A stretch of 64,000 nucleotides of DNA from Sphingosinicella sp. LHD-64 (GCF_031157375.1 NZ_JAVIFV010000005.1:1-64000); one strand, 5' to 3'. Positions 30,015-40,178 are shown, counted from the first letter of the stretch. Made by a program: numbers and translations. The notes: generated from the sequence alone by a model not told the origin.

Positions 30015-30461
30015 CTATCGGCCGGCGGCCGAGGCCATGAGCTGGACCTGGGTCACGTTGCCGACCCGGGTGGCGCTGACGGTGATCATGTCGCTGGCGC
30101 CGCGCCGGGCGGTCATGCCGACCGTCATTCGGTTCAGATTGGTGCGGTCCTCGATGGTGAAGCCGGCCTGCTCGGCGGCGCGCGCATAGAAATCGGCGAC
30201 CTCGACCGGCGGGTCGGCGGTGCGGAAGGCCATGAACCCGCCCCGCCCGCCGGCCGCGCCGCCGGACTGGACCTGCTCGGCATTGGGATAGGCCGGCACG
30301 ATGTCGAGCACGGCCGATCCATCGGACGCGGCGACGGCGTTGACCGGCTCGGCCGCATTTGCCGCCGATGAAGCTGCCGCGTTGCCGGTCTCCGGTGCTC
30401 CGCTGTTGCAAGCCGCCAGCGCCAACAGACCGATACCGGTGATCATCAATGCTGCGCGCAT
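30015..30461 (-). CDS. Lipoprotein, unknown function
   Basis: A 148-residue predicted lipoprotein with lipobox LAAC in MITGIGLLALAAC. A low-complexity Ala/Asn/Ser linker (GNAAASSAANAAEPVNAVAAS) precedes a small domain (ADFYARAAEQAGFTIEDRTNLNRMTVGMTARRG) that could be an alpha/beta fold. The ATG at 30461 has GGGAGAG upstream and is preferred to an ATG 18 codons earlier. Family not recognised. Confidence 0.72.
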   Translation of the reverse strand: MRAALMITGIGLLALAACNSGAPETGNAAASSAANAAEPVNAVAASDGSAVLDIVPAYPNAEQVQSGGAAGGRGGFMAFRTADPPVEVADFYARAAEQAGFTIEDRTNLNRMTVGMTARRGASDMITVSATRVGNVTQVQLMASAAGR

Positions 30462-30540
30462 GCGACTCTCCCTTGTCCGATCGTCGTCCCGTCCTTGAAG
30501 GGGCCGGTCCGACAAGGCAAGAGGTGCGGGCGTGCGGCGA

Positions 30541-31335
30541 TCAGAACCGCATCCTGCCTTCGATCACCGTTACGCAGCGGCTGCGCAGGATCACGCGGTC
30601 GCCCGCCATGCGTCCGGAGAGGTGGCCGCCACGGCGGCTCGCCTGGAAATAGCTGAGCTCCCCGCCGCCCAGGCGCTCCGCCCAGAACGGCACCAGCGCG
30701 GCATGGGCCGAGCCGGTGACGGGGTCCTCGTCGATCCCCCAGGCGGGGACGAAGACACGGCTCACGACGTCGGCCTTGCCGTCGCCGGGCGCCGTGACGA
30801 TGGCCATCAGCTCGATGCCCGCCAGCGCCTTCATGTCGGGCGCGCAGACGCGCACCGCAGCGGCATCGTCGAGGAGCACGATCGCGGTCGCCTCCGCACC
30901 GGCATAAGAGAGGAAGGCCTGGCCATCGGGCGTGCCGAGCGCGGCCAGCAGGGGCGGATTGTCGTCGGGCGCGACCCGGATCTGCGGCAGATCGAGCACG
31001 AGGACATCGCTCTCGCGGCTCACGACCAGCACGCCCGCCTTGCGGGTGCGGAAGCGGACGGAGGGCCTGTCGCCGATCAGCACATGCCCGCTGGCCAGCG
31101 TCGCATGGCCGCACATCGCGACCTCGGTGGTCGGCGTGAACCAGCGCAGTTCGTAATCCGCCTCGCCGGTCGTGTCGGGAACGGTGAAGGCGGTCTCGCT
31201 GAGATTGTTCTCGAGCGCGATCGCCTGCATCTCATCGTCGGGCAGCCAGGCGTCGAGCGGCATCACCGCGGCGGGGTTGCCGGCGAACGGCCGGTCGGCA
31301 AAGGCATCGACCTGGATCAGCCTGAGTTCGGTCAC
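30541..31335 (-). CDS. PhzF-family isomerase
   Basis: Diaminopimelate-epimerase-fold protein of the PhzF group, whose members isomerise or act on small aromatic or keto substrates. Family motifs: VDAFADRPFAGNPAAVM, NNLSETAF with catalytic Glu47, RWFTPTTEVAMCGHATLA, and DEDPVTGSAHAAL. 264 residues, normal length. Start GTG at 31335 overlaps the CDF stop by 4 bp, so translation is coupled to that gene. Nothing suggests phenazine synthesis here. Confidence 0.92.
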   Translation of the reverse strand: MTELRLIQVDAFADRPFAGNPAAVMPLDAWLPDDEMQAIALENNLSETAFTVPDTTGEADYELRWFTPTTEVAMCGHATLASGHVLIGDRPSVRFRTRKAGVLVVSRESDVLVLDLPQIRVAPDDNPPLLAALGTPDGQAFLSYAGAEATAIVLLDDAAAVRVCAPDMKALAGIELMAIVTAPGDGKADVVSRVFVPAWGIDEDPVTGSAHAALVPFWAERLGGGELSYFQASRRGGHLSGRMAGDRVILRSRCVTVIEGRMRF

Positions 31336-32273
31336 GGACGCAATCCTTCTGTTTCGTCTGTCTCGGCGAGCGGGTTGTCCGGCTGGTCCACCTGCCCTTC
31401 GGGATCGAGGTGGATTAGCACGTCGGCGCCAGCAAATTCGCGGGCCAGTTCCGTTTCAATGGCCTCGACGACGCGATGGGCCTGCGCCACCGTCATGCCG
31501 GGATCGATCCAGATGTGGAACTGGATGTGATCGGTGACGCCGCTGCTGCGGGTGCGCAGATCGTGGACGCCGCGCACCTCCGGATGGCGCGCCGCGATCT
31601 CGACCACCCGGCGGCGCCTGTCGTCCGGCCATTCCTTGTCCATCAGTTGGTCGATCGCCCGGGTCGAGGCGCGCAGCGCGCCGAACAGGAGCCAGAGCGC
31701 GATGGCGAGGCCGAACAAAGGATCGGCGCCCGTGAGGCCGAAATACTGGTCGAGCGCCAGCGCGGCTATCACCGACAGGTTGAGGAGGAGATCGCTCTGA
31801 TAGTGGAGCCGGTCGGTCAGAATCGCGACCGAGCCGGTGCGGCGGATGACGGCGCGCTGATAGGCGGTGAGGCCGAGCGTCGCGGCAATCGCGATCACGG
31901 AAACGGCGATGCCATATTCGGCATTCGCAGAGGTCGCGCCGGAGAGGAGGCGCTGCATCGCCTGCCAGCCGATCCCGACCGCCGAGACGCTGATGACGGC
32001 AACCTGGAACAGGGCGGCGAGCGCCTCCGCCTTGCCGTGGCCGAAGCGATGGTCGGCGTCGGCGGGCCGGCCGGCGACGCGGACGCCGAACAGGGTGACG
32101 AGCGAGGCGACCAGATCGAGTCCGGTGTCAGCGAGCGACGCGAGCATCGCCACCGATCCGGTTTCCAGGGCTGCCCATGCCTTGAGCCCGAGCAGCAGGA
32201 GCGCGACGGCGACGCTGGCGAGCGCGGCGCGGGCGGTGAGCGCGGCACGATCCGCTCCGCGCGCCATGCTCAT
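31332..32273 (-). CDS. Cation diffusion facilitator (FieF-like metal/proton antiporter)
   Basis: Inner-membrane exporter of divalent metals such as zinc or iron. Six membrane segments fill the first 210 residues. The metal site is visible as DTGLD in helix 2 and HYQSD in helix 5, the DxxxD/HxxxD pattern of FieF. The C-terminal cytoplasmic domain ([26 protein letters not shown]) is complete. 313 residues. Its ATG overlaps the pdxH stop (ATGA) and its stop overlaps the phzF start, so the three genes form one coupled operon. Confidence 0.92.
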   Translation of the reverse strand: MSMARGADRAALTARAALASVAVALLLLGLKAWAALETGSVAMLASLADTGLDLVASLVTLFGVRVAGRPADADHRFGHGKAEALAALFQVAVISVSAVGIGWQAMQRLLSGATSANAEYGIAVSVIAIAATLGLTAYQRAVIRRTGSVAILTDRLHYQSDLLLNLSVIAALALDQYFGLTGADPLFGLAIALWLLFGALRASTRAIDQLMDKEWPDDRRRRVVEIAARHPEVRGVHDLRTRSSGVTDHIQFHIWIDPGMTVAQAHRVVEAIETELAREFAGADVLIHLDPEGQVDQPDNPLAETDETEGLRP

Positions 32274-32848
32274 GGGTAGAGCAGGCCTTCCGTCCAGCTG
32301 TCCGCGGTGCGGGTGAACAGCCGCCGCTCGTGGAGACGGTGCGGCCGGTCCTGCCAGAACTCGATCCGTTCCGGCACGACCCGCCAGCCGCTCCAGTGCG
32401 GCGGGCGCGGCACGTCGGTGGCGGCGAAGCGCGCGACCACCTCTTCGTAGCGCGCCTCGAACAGGGCGCGGCTCTCGAGCGGACGCGACTGGTCCGACGC
32501 CCAGGCGCCGAGCCGGGATTCGCGCGAGCGCGTGGCGAAATAGGCGTCGGCCTCGGCTTCGCTCACCGGTTCGACCTGCCCTTCGACCCGCACCTGCCGG
32601 CGCAGCGATTTCCAGTGGAAGAGCAGGGCCGCTTGGCGGTTGGCGGCGAGCTCGCGGCCCTTCCGGCTCTCCCAGTTCGTATAGAAGACGAAGCCGCGCG
32701 CATCATGCCCCTTCAGCAGCACCATCCGGACCGACGGCGCGCCCGAGGCGTCGGCGGTGGCGAGCGCCATTCCGTCGGGATCATTGGACTCGGCGGCGCG
32801 CGCCTCGGCGAACCAGGTGTCGAACAGGCGGTGCGGATCGGCTTCCAT
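32270..32848 (-). CDS. pdxH: Pyridoxamine/pyridoxine 5'-phosphate oxidase
   Basis: FMN enzyme making pyridoxal 5'-phosphate, the last step of vitamin B6 synthesis and salvage. Typical blocks: [66 protein letters not shown], and a final [17 protein letters not shown]. 192 residues, the usual length without an N-terminal extension. It is the first gene of an overlapping operon with the CDF and phzF genes and is divergent from the DnaJ-class gene. Confidence 0.96.
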   Translation of the reverse strand: MEADPHRLFDTWFAEARAAESNDPDGMALATADASGAPSVRMVLLKGHDARGFVFYTNWESRKGRELAANRQAALLFHWKSLRRQVRVEGQVEPVSEAEADAYFATRSRESRLGAWASDQSRPLESRALFEARYEEVVARFAATDVPRPPHWSGWRVVPERIEFWQDRPHRLHERRLFTRTADSWTEGLLYP

Positions 32849-32941
32849 GGCCGCGCTCTACCCCCCATATCGCGGTGCGGACAAGCCGGCGCGGTTTCCG
32901 GCGGGTGTGGACTTTTCGGAAGGAGTGGAGAAGAAACCGGC

Positions 32942-33907
32942 ATGGCCGACCTCTATTCGACCCTGAGCGTGGCACGCGGCGCGAGCGAGGCCGACATCAA
33001 GAAGGCGTACCGCAAGCTCGCCAAGGAGCTGCATCCGGACCGCAACAAGGACAATCCGGGCGCGACCGAACGGTTCGCCAAGGTCACGCAGGCCTATGAC
33101 ATCCTGACCGACAAGGACAAGCGCGCCCAGTACGACCGCGGCGAGATCGACGAGGACGGCAATCCGCGCATGCCGTTCGGCTTCGGCGGCGGCGGGGCAC
33201 GCAGCGGACGCGGCCCGGACTTCCGCGGCCCCAATGGCGAGCCGTTCGAATTCAGCGGCGGCGGCGAGGCGGCGGATCTCAGCGACCTGTTCGAAGGACT
33301 GTTCGGTGGCCTCGGCGGACGGCGCGGCAGTGGTGGCGGCGGAACGGGGCCCTTCAGTGGCTTCGGGCGCCGGAGCGCGCCGCCGCAAAAAGGCGCCGAT
33401 GTCGGCTACCGGCTCGACGTCCCGTTCGAGGACGCGGCGGCGCTGAAGGGGCAGCGGGTCACCCTTTCCAGCGGCAAGACGCTGGACATCAAGCTGCCCG
33501 GCGGAGTCGAGGACGGCACCAAGATTCGCCTGTCCGGCCAGGGCCAGGCCGGGCCCGGCGGCAACGGCGATGCGATCGTCACCATCGCCATCAAGCCGCA
33601 CCGTTTCTTCCGGCGCGACGGCGACAATATCCGGATCGAGCTCCCGGTGACGCTGAACGAGGCAGTGCTCGGCGCCAAGGTGCGGGTTCCGACCGTCGAC
33701 GGACCGGTGATGGTAAGTGTTCCCAAGGGCTCGAGCGCCGGCAAGGTTCTTCGCCTCAAGGGCAAAGGCTTCACCGGCAAGAACGGGGAGCGCGGCGACC
33801 AGCTCGTCACCTTGATGATCGACCTTCCCGCCGACGATGCCGGGCTGGCGAAGTTCGCGGAGGGCTGGGCCGACACGCGCAACATCCGGGCCGGCCTGGG
33901 TGTTTGA
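32942..33907 (+). CDS. DnaJ-class (type B) co-chaperone, CbpA-like
   Basis: The N-terminal J domain (DLYSTLSVARGASEADIKKAYRKLAKELHPDRN) has the HPD motif that stimulates DnaK. A Gly/Phe-rich linker (about residues 78-145) follows, then two substrate-binding beta domains (LKGQRVTLSSGKTLDIKLPGG; RIELPVTLNEAVLGAKVRVPT). There is no CxxCxGxG zinc region, so it is class B rather than DnaJ itself. 321 residues. ATG at 32942, GGAAGGAG upstream. brkB-like gene follows after 6 bp. Confidence 0.93.
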   Translation: MADLYSTLSVARGASEADIKKAYRKLAKELHPDRNKDNPGATERFAKVTQAYDILTDKDKRAQYDRGEIDEDGNPRMPFGFGGGGARSGRGPDFRGPNGEPFEFSGGGEAADLSDLFEGLFGGLGGRRGSGGGGTGPFSGFGRRSAPPQKGADVGYRLDVPFEDAAALKGQRVTLSSGKTLDIKLPGGVEDGTKIRLSGQGQAGPGGNGDAIVTIAIKPHRFFRRDGDNIRIELPVTLNEAVLGAKVRVPTVDGPVMVSVPKGSSAGKVLRLKGKGFTGKNGERGDQLVTLMIDLPADDAGLAKFAEGWADTRNIRAGLGV

Positions 33908-33913
33908 TCCTGC

Positions 33914-34978
33914 ATGAACGACACGAACGCCCCGGCCCCTCCGCTGAAAGCGCAAGCGGAAGCCGAGGCGATCGAACATGAGGTCCACGACCAGTTCGCC
34001 GCCAAGGGCCGTTCGCCGCATTCGCCCGAGGCGCGGCGCGAGGCGGCGATCCGCACCGAGCGGGCGCTGCGAAGGCAGGGCGCCTGGCGACGTCATGTCG
34101 GTCCCGGCACCCGCCCGTTCCGGATCGCCAGGCGCGTGCTGGTCGGCGCCTATTATGACGGCTTCATCCATGCCGGGAACCTCGCCTATCTGGCGCTGAT
34201 CGCGCTCTTCCCCTTCTTCATCACCGCCACCGCGGTGATGAGCGCGCTCGGCCAGACCGCGGAGGGCGAGCATGCGCTGGAGGTGATCCTCGCCACCATG
34301 CCACCCGGCGTCGCCGAGACATTGGGCCCGCCGGTGCGCGAGGCGATGTCCGCGCGGACCGGGCCGCTGCTGTGGCTGGGCGCGGCGGTGGGCCTGTGGA
34401 CCGTGGGCAGCCTGATCGAGACGATCCGCGACATCCTGCGACGCGCCTACGGCACCCAGTTCACCCGCAGCTTCTGGCACTACCGCCTCTATTCGATCGG
34501 CCTGATCGTCGGCGCCGTCGTGCTGCTGCTCATCTCGTTCAGCGCGCAGGTGGTGACCACGGCGGTGTCCGAGTTCATCGAGCGGGTCCTGCCGGAAGAG
34601 GTCGACGCCGTCTTCCAGATCGCGTTGTCGCGCGGAATCTCGGCCTTCGGCCTGTTCCTGTCGCTCTACCTGCTGTTCTACACCCTCACCCCCAGCCGCT
34701 ACCGGCAGCGGCGCTATCCGAAATGGCCCGGTGCGCTCGCCACGACGATCTGGTGGGTGGCGGTGACCCTAGCCCTGCCGCCGCTGCTCGCCGGCCTGCT
34801 CTCCTACGATCTCACCTATGGCAGCCTCGCCGGCGTGATGGTCGTGCTGTTTTTCTTCTACCTCGTCGGGCTCGGGGTCGTTATCGGGGCGGAACTCAAT
34901 GCCGCGCTGGCGGAATCGCCGATGGAACACCACGACGATGTCGGCCAGGCGGACGACAGGATGCACAAGGAGGCATGA
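33914..34978 (+). CDS. YihY/BrkB-family membrane protein
   Basis: A 354-residue integral membrane protein with a long polar N-terminus and six membrane helices. The family core is clear: GAYYDGFIHAGNLAYLALIALFPFFITATAV, LWLGAAVGLWTVGSLIETIRDILRRAYG, LYTLTPSRYRQRR-like region, and GSLAGVMVVLFFFYLVGLGVVIGAELNAAL. The family was wrongly named RNase BN in the past and its true role is unresolved. Its stop overlaps the fabI start by ATGA, so the two are co-translated. Confidence 0.9.
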   Translation: MNDTNAPAPPLKAQAEAEAIEHEVHDQFAAKGRSPHSPEARREAAIRTERALRRQGAWRRHVGPGTRPFRIARRVLVGAYYDGFIHAGNLAYLALIALFPFFITATAVMSALGQTAEGEHALEVILATMPPGVAETLGPPVREAMSARTGPLLWLGAAVGLWTVGSLIETIRDILRRAYGTQFTRSFWHYRLYSIGLIVGAVVLLLISFSAQVVTTAVSEFIERVLPEEVDAVFQIALSRGISAFGLFLSLYLLFYTLTPSRYRQRRYPKWPGALATTIWWVAVTLALPPLLAGLLSYDLTYGSLAGVMVVLFFFYLVGLGVVIGAELNAALAESPMEHHDDVGQADDRMHKEA

Positions 34979-35781
34979 TGACGGCATTGATGGCGGGAAA
35001 GCGCGGGCTGATCATGGGGCTCGCCAACGACCGCTCACTGGCCTGGGGGATCGCGCAGCAGCTGCATGCGGCGGGCGCCGAGATCGCCTTCTCCTATCAG
35101 GGCGAGGCGCTGCAGAAGCGGGTGGCGCCGCTCGCGGAGCAGCTCGGATCCGATTTCCTGATCGATTGCGACGTCGCCGACATGGCGGCGCTCGACGCGA
35201 CCTTCGACGCGCTGAAGGCGCGCTGGGCGACGATCGACTTCGTCGTCCACGCGATCGGCTTTTCGGACAAGAACGAGCTGCGGGGCCTGTTCGTCGACAC
35301 CAGCCTCGACAATTTCCTGATGACGATGAACATCTCCGCCTACAGCTTCGTCGCGGTGGCGAATCGGGCACGGCCGATGATGCCCGACGGCGGCAGTCTC
35401 CTCACCCTGTCCTATTACGGCGCCGAGAAGGTGATCCCCCACTACAACGTCATGGGGGTCGCCAAGGCGGCGCTCGAGACCAGCGTCAAATATCTCGCTA
35501 TGGACCTGGGGCCGGAGAAGATCCGGGTGAACGCGATCTCGGCCGGCCCGATCAAGACCCTGGCGGCGAGCGGCATCGGCGACTTCCGCTACATCATGAA
35601 GTGGAACGAGTATAATTCGCCGCTCCGGCGCAACGTCACCATCGAGGATGTCGGCGGCGCCGGCCTCTACCTCCTCTCCGATCTCGCCTCGGGCGTGACC
35701 GGCGAGATCCACCATGTCGACGCGGGCTACAACGTCATTGGCATGAAGGCCGAGGACGCGCCCGACATCACCACCCTGTGA
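34975..35781 (+). CDS. fabI: Enoyl-[acyl-carrier-protein] reductase
   Basis: Last step of each fatty-acid elongation cycle, NADH-dependent, target of triclosan. SDR fold with the FabI-type nucleotide motif GLANDRSLAWGIAQ instead of the classical TGxxxGIG, and the active site YYGAEKVIPHYNVMGVAKAALE with the Y-x6-K pair. NAISAGPIKTLAASGI and the 268-residue length agree. Start: ATG at 34975 overlapping the brkB stop; a second ATG follows immediately. The GNAT gene overlaps its stop. Confidence 0.95.
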   Translation: MMTALMAGKRGLIMGLANDRSLAWGIAQQLHAAGAEIAFSYQGEALQKRVAPLAEQLGSDFLIDCDVADMAALDATFDALKARWATIDFVVHAIGFSDKNELRGLFVDTSLDNFLMTMNISAYSFVAVANRARPMMPDGGSLLTLSYYGAEKVIPHYNVMGVAKAALETSVKYLAMDLGPEKIRVNAISAGPIKTLAASGIGDFRYIMKWNEYNSPLRRNVTIEDVGGAGLYLLSDLASGVTGEIHHVDAGYNVIGMKAEDAPDITTL

Positions 35782-36287
35782 GCGGCGGCATCCGCCCGGC
35801 CGAGCCGCCCGACGCGGCCGCCATCCGCGCCGTCCATCTCGCTGCCTTCCCCACCGCAACGGAGGCCGATCTGGTCGCGGCGCTCGATCGCGACGGCGAC
35901 ACCGTCGTCTCATTGGTCGGAGAGACGCAGGGCGAGATCGTCGGCCATGCCCTGCTGAGCCGGATGCGGGTCACGGGTGGCGGGCGTGACCGGCGCGCTG
36001 TCGCGCTCGCGCCGGTCGGCGTTCGCCCGGATTTTCAGGGCGCGGGTGTCGGCCGGCGCCTGATCGAGGGCGCGCTGGCGATCGCGCGGGCGACCGGCGA
36101 GGAGCTGGTCTTCGTGCTCGGCGAGCCGGCTTATTACGGCCGCTTCGGCTTCTCCGCCGAAGCTGCTGCGCCGTTCGCGTCGCCTTATGCGGGACCCTAT
36201 TTCATGGCGCTCGCGTTGAAGGAGGGGCCGGCGCTCCACGAGAAGGGCGAAGCCGCTTACGCTCCCGCGTTCGCCGGCCTCGCGTGA
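35778..36287 (+). CDS. GNAT-family N-acetyltransferase
   Basis: A 169-residue acetyltransferase. The acetyl-CoA pyrophosphate loop is VRPDFQGAGVGRRLIEGAL (Q/RxxGxG/A motif), preceded by the beta-4 strand VALAPVGV. The tail FVLGEPAYYGRFGFSAE is typical of the YhbS-like subgroup. Substrate unknown. The GTG start at 35778 overlaps the fabI TGA by 4 bp (GTGA). Acylphosphatase follows after 4 bp; the run brkB-fabI-GNAT-acyP is one operon. Confidence 0.88.
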   Translation: MSGGIRPAEPPDAAAIRAVHLAAFPTATEADLVAALDRDGDTVVSLVGETQGEIVGHALLSRMRVTGGGRDRRAVALAPVGVRPDFQGAGVGRRLIEGALAIARATGEELVFVLGEPAYYGRFGFSAEAAAPFASPYAGPYFMALALKEGPALHEKGEAAYAPAFAGLA

Positions 36288-36291
36288 GACC

Positions 36292-36567
36292 ATGATCGTT
36301 CGCCGTCTCGTCATCCACGGCCGGGTTCAGGGCGTCTTCTATCGCGGCTGGGCGGTCGAGACGGCCCGTGCGCTCGGGCTTCGAGGCTGGGTGCGCAACC
36401 GGCGCGACGGGACGGTCGAGGCGCTGATCGCCGGGCATGAGGACGCGCTCGAGCAGATGATCGAACGCTGTCACGAGGGGCCGGACGCGGCGCTGGTCGA
36501 GCGTGTCGAGGTCGAGGATGCCGCCGACGAACCGCCGGCCGGATTCGCGCAGCGGCCGACCGTCTGA
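36292..36567 (+). CDS. acyP: Acylphosphatase
   Basis: Small cytosolic enzyme that hydrolyses acyl phosphates such as carbamoyl or acetyl phosphate. The consensus is intact: VIHGRVQGVFYRGWAVETARALGLRGWVRNRRDGTVEAL, holding the catalytic arginine in VFYR and asparagine in VRNR. 91 residues. ATG at 36292. The gene closes the brkB-fabI-GNAT operon; a palindromic repeat lies directly behind it. Confidence 0.94.
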   Translation: MIVRRLVIHGRVQGVFYRGWAVETARALGLRGWVRNRRDGTVEALIAGHEDALEQMIERCHEGPDAALVERVEVEDAADEPPAGFAQRPTV

Positions 36568-36575
36568 CGCTGCTC

Positions 36576-36657
36576 CGTCATCCCGGCGAAGGCCGGGATC
36601 TCAGGACCAGAGGTCACGGCGGGTCCCCACGAGACCCCGGCCTTCGCCGGGGTGACG
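36576..36657. repeat. Palindromic intergenic repeat, cgtcatccc family, copy 1
   Basis: An 82-bp element between convergent genes. The left arm CGTCATCCCGGCGAAGGCCG...(36576-36602) pairs with the right arm ending ...GGGGTGACG (to 36657) with two mismatches. Relatives occur at 57894-57965 and 60536-60614. The GCGAAGGC core is the same in all. It could also act as a transcription terminator for the neighbouring genes. Confidence 0.85.
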
Positions 36658-36664
36658 GCAAGCG

Positions 36665-37414
36665 CTATCCCGCCTTGCGGCCGATCAAAGTGCCCTTGGT
36701 GCCGGAGAGGTCGAGCCGGAAATCGAACTCGGGATGGGCGTGGCGCCAGCGGCGGGCAACGAAGCGCTCGCCGGGGCGGGCGCCGTCGTCGAGCATGACC
36801 GTGCCGCCGGGCGAGACATGATCGAACAGGGAGGCGGCCGCGCCGCGGGTGAGGGGATGGATCGACCAGGGCGGCCCGTCGATCAGCATCAGATCGATGC
36901 CGTCGGGCAGCGGGCCGTGATCGTACCACAGGCCCGGCCAGCCGTCGGGCGACGGCCGGAGCGGCACGGCGCGCAGGTCGCCCTTCAGGCCGTAGTCGGC
37001 AAGCCACTGCCGCGTCGCGACGACGAAATCGGCATGCTGGTCGAAGCTGATCAGCTCGCCGCCGCCGGCCTGCTGGAGCGCCCGCGCCAGGATCAAGGTC
37101 GAGGCGCCCATGCCGAACTCGACGACGAGCTGTGGCCTTGCCTCGAAAATGTGATCGACGACGAGGCCGAGGAGGCCGGTGTCCGCCTTCCAGCTGCCCA
37201 GATAGGGCAGGGCGTCATAGGGAAGGTCGAGGCGGTCGAGCAGGGCGTGCTTGTCGGCGAGCCGCCCGCCATGGAGGCTACGCAGGAGCCACGGCCATTG
37301 GAAGGCACCGAAGAAGATCATTGTCGCCCGGTCCGCGATCGACCGGCCGTCCGCGCCGATGATGAGCGTGTCGCCGATGCGGGGGAGCAGGCCGGTGGCT
37401 TCGCGGGTCGTCAT
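36665..37414 (-). CDS. Class I SAM-dependent methyltransferase-like protein
   Basis: A 249-residue protein with a Rossmann methyltransferase core: VVEFGMGASTLILARALQQ (motif I), ELISFDQHADFVVATRQWL (motif II with acidic residue), IDLMLIDGPPW (motif IV), and a late VSPGGTVMLDDGARPGE. The DGPPW/DDG arrangement resembles O-methyltransferases and FkbM-like enzymes. Substrate unknown. Start at 37414 (MTTREATG) is supported by GGTGAG upstream; more N-terminal residues are low quality. It follows purA on the same strand after 25 bp. Confidence 0.7.
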   Translation of the reverse strand: MTTREATGLLPRIGDTLIIGADGRSIADRATMIFFGAFQWPWLLRSLHGGRLADKHALLDRLDLPYDALPYLGSWKADTGLLGLVVDHIFEARPQLVVEFGMGASTLILARALQQAGGGELISFDQHADFVVATRQWLADYGLKGDLRAVPLRPSPDGWPGLWYDHGPLPDGIDLMLIDGPPWSIHPLTRGAAASLFDHVSPGGTVMLDDGARPGERFVARRWRHAHPEFDFRLDLSGTKGTLIGRKAG

Positions 37415-37439
37415 GCTTGGCTCACCATAAAGCGCGTCC

Positions 37440-38801
<1,362 letters not shown>

Positions 38802-38891
38802 TTACCTGACGGAATCGTTGTTTTGGGTTAATGAAACCGAGTGGGACGGGGTGCGTTCATGTCCCGGAATTTCCCAGCACGGAGACCTGTC

Positions 38892-39227
38892 ATGCGTAAT
38901 CTGATTCTTGCCGCTTCGGCGACGGCATTGGCCGTTCCGGTCACCTTCGCATTGCCGACCACGACCGGTGAGGCCGAGGCCCAGCGCCGTTATTATCGCG
39001 ACGGCTACTACAATGGTCCGACCTGGCGCGATGATCGCGGCCGCTATCGCTGCCGGCGGTCGAACGGGACGGTCGGCCTGCTGGTCGGCGGCGCCGCCGG
39101 CGCGCTGATCGGCCGCGAGATCGACGGCGGCCGTGACCGCACCACCGGCACCATCGTCGGCGCCGCGGCCGGCGCACTGCTCGGCCGCGAGGTCGACCGC
39201 GGCAGCAGCCGTCGCCGTTGCCGCTAG
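38892..39227 (+). CDS. Glycine-zipper outer-membrane protein (17-kDa antigen-like)
   Basis: A 111-residue exported protein with a signal peptide (MRNLILAASATALAVPVTFAL). Two glycine-zipper repeats are clear: TVGLLVGGAAGALIGREIDGG and TIVGAAAGALLGREVDRG. The mature N-terminus is Tyr/Arg-rich (RRYYRDGYYNGPTWRDDRGRYRCR). Glycine-zipper 2TM proteins insert in or span the outer membrane. The ATG at 38892 has GGAG at ideal spacing. A strong terminator follows. Confidence 0.8.
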   Translation: MRNLILAASATALAVPVTFALPTTTGEAEAQRRYYRDGYYNGPTWRDDRGRYRCRRSNGTVGLLVGGAAGALIGREIDGGRDRTTGTIVGAAAGALLGREVDRGSSRRRCR

Positions 39228-39248
39228 GCGGCTCGCTGACTTGAAGAG

Positions 39249-39274
39249 AAAGGGCGCCCGCGAGGGCGCCCTTT
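39249..39274. terminator. Rho-independent terminator between convergent genes
   Basis: AAAGGGCGCCC (39249-39259) pairs perfectly with GGGCGCCCTTT (39264-39274) around the loop GCGA. The A/T ends give a T-run on both strands, so it can stop the glycine-zipper gene on the plus strand and the H1-like gene on the minus strand. Confidence 0.88.
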
Positions 39275-39279
39275 GTCGT

Positions 39280-39828
39280 TCAGACGCCTGCGGGTGGCGG
39301 CGTGGTGCCGCCGCCATTCGGCTTGCGGGCCCGCGCGGCACCCGGCTTGCGGGCGCCGGTCTTCTTCGCCGGGGCGCGCTTGGCGGCGGACGACCTTGCG
39401 GTCGTCTTGGTCTTCGCCGGCGCTTTCTTCTTTGCGGCCGATCGCGGAGAGGATTTGGCGGCCGCCGGCTTCGCGGCTGCTGGAGCCGTGCCGTCGCCCA
39501 TCATGCGGCGCACTGCCTCGGTCGCGGCATTGATCATCGCCGCGCCGATCTTGCTCGCGCTCTCCGCCGCGGCGTCGGCCGCTGCCTCGGCCGCGTCCTG
39601 GGCATGGCGCGCGCTCTTCTTGGCAGTGTCGCGCACTGACTTGTTTGCCGCCAGGGCGGCGGCCGCCGTCACGAGTCCTGCGGCCAGCAGGCTGCGTGCG
39701 ACCGGGTTTTGCGCCAGCTCGGCGGCCTTGCGGCCGGCATCGCGCAGCGCGTCAGGAATGGCGTCGGCGGCCTTGCGCGCACCGCCCGTCTTGCCCGTGG
39801 ACGTCTTTCCGGTGGAGGATTTGGCCAT
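39280..39828 (-). CDS. Ala/Lys-rich histone H1-like protein
   Basis: A 182-residue, low-complexity basic protein. The first half is Ala-rich and helical (VARSLLAAGLVTAAAALAANKSVRDTAKK, HAQDAAEAAADAAAESASKIG), the second half is a Lys/Ala/Pro tail (AAKPAAAKSSPRSAAKKKAPAKTK) like eukaryotic H1 and bacterial HC1/AlgP tails. It probably binds DNA or organises the nucleoid, by analogy only. GGAGAACC precedes the ATG. It shares a bidirectional terminator with the glycine-zipper gene. Confidence 0.7.
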   Translation of the reverse strand: MAKSSTGKTSTGKTGGARKAADAIPDALRDAGRKAAELAQNPVARSLLAAGLVTAAAALAANKSVRDTAKKSARHAQDAAEAAADAAAESASKIGAAMINAATEAVRRMMGDGTAPAAAKPAAAKSSPRSAAKKKAPAKTKTTARSSAAKRAPAKKTGARKPGAARARKPNGGGTTPPPAGV

Positions 39829-39896
39829 CGTCGGTTCTCCTGCGGTTCGTATCCGTTGCGTAACAGACCCGCGAACGCACGAACAGTTCCACCGGC

Positions 39897-40118
39897 TCAG
39901 GCGTCGTCGGGCTGTTCGACCGAGCTGCGTCCGGTCGGCTCGCCATAGGGCTCGCCGTCCGGCCCCACCGGCTTTCCGGCCGGCTGCACGGCCTCGACGC
40001 TGTCCTCGCCGGTGCCTTTCTCGCTGACCAGGTTCTCCGGCAGCTCGTCTTCCCGCGCTTCCTCGCTGGCCGGCAGCGGATGGCGGGGCTCGGTGCTCAG
40101 GCGGTCATCTCCGGTCAT
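39897..40118 (-). CDS. Small acidic hydrophilic protein, unknown function
   Basis: Seventy-three residues, polar and acidic, without a hydrophobic stretch (HPLPASEEAREDELPENLVSE; GPDGEPYGEPTGRSS). Probably disordered. The ATG at 40118 has AGAGGAG upstream. The gene is preceded by the terminator of the 18-codon ORF, so it either has its own promoter or depends on read-through. Family not recognised. Confidence 0.6.
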   Translation of the reverse strand: MTGDDRLSTEPRHPLPASEEAREDELPENLVSEKGTGEDSVEAVQPAGKPVGPDGEPYGEPTGRSSVEQPDDA

Positions 40119-40150
40119 CGTCTCGCTCCTCTTTGCCGAGAAAAGCGAAA

Positions 40151-40178
40151 GGCCGCCGGGTTGTTCCACCCGACGGCC
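40151..40178 (-). terminator. Terminator of the small-ORF transcript
   Basis: On the minus strand an 11-bp stem (arms 40168-40178 and 40151-40161, one G-U pair) around ATTGTTCC-like loop is followed by TTTCGCTTTT. It lies 53 bp behind the stop of the 18-codon ORF and just before the ribosome site of the 73-residue gene. Confidence 0.7.
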
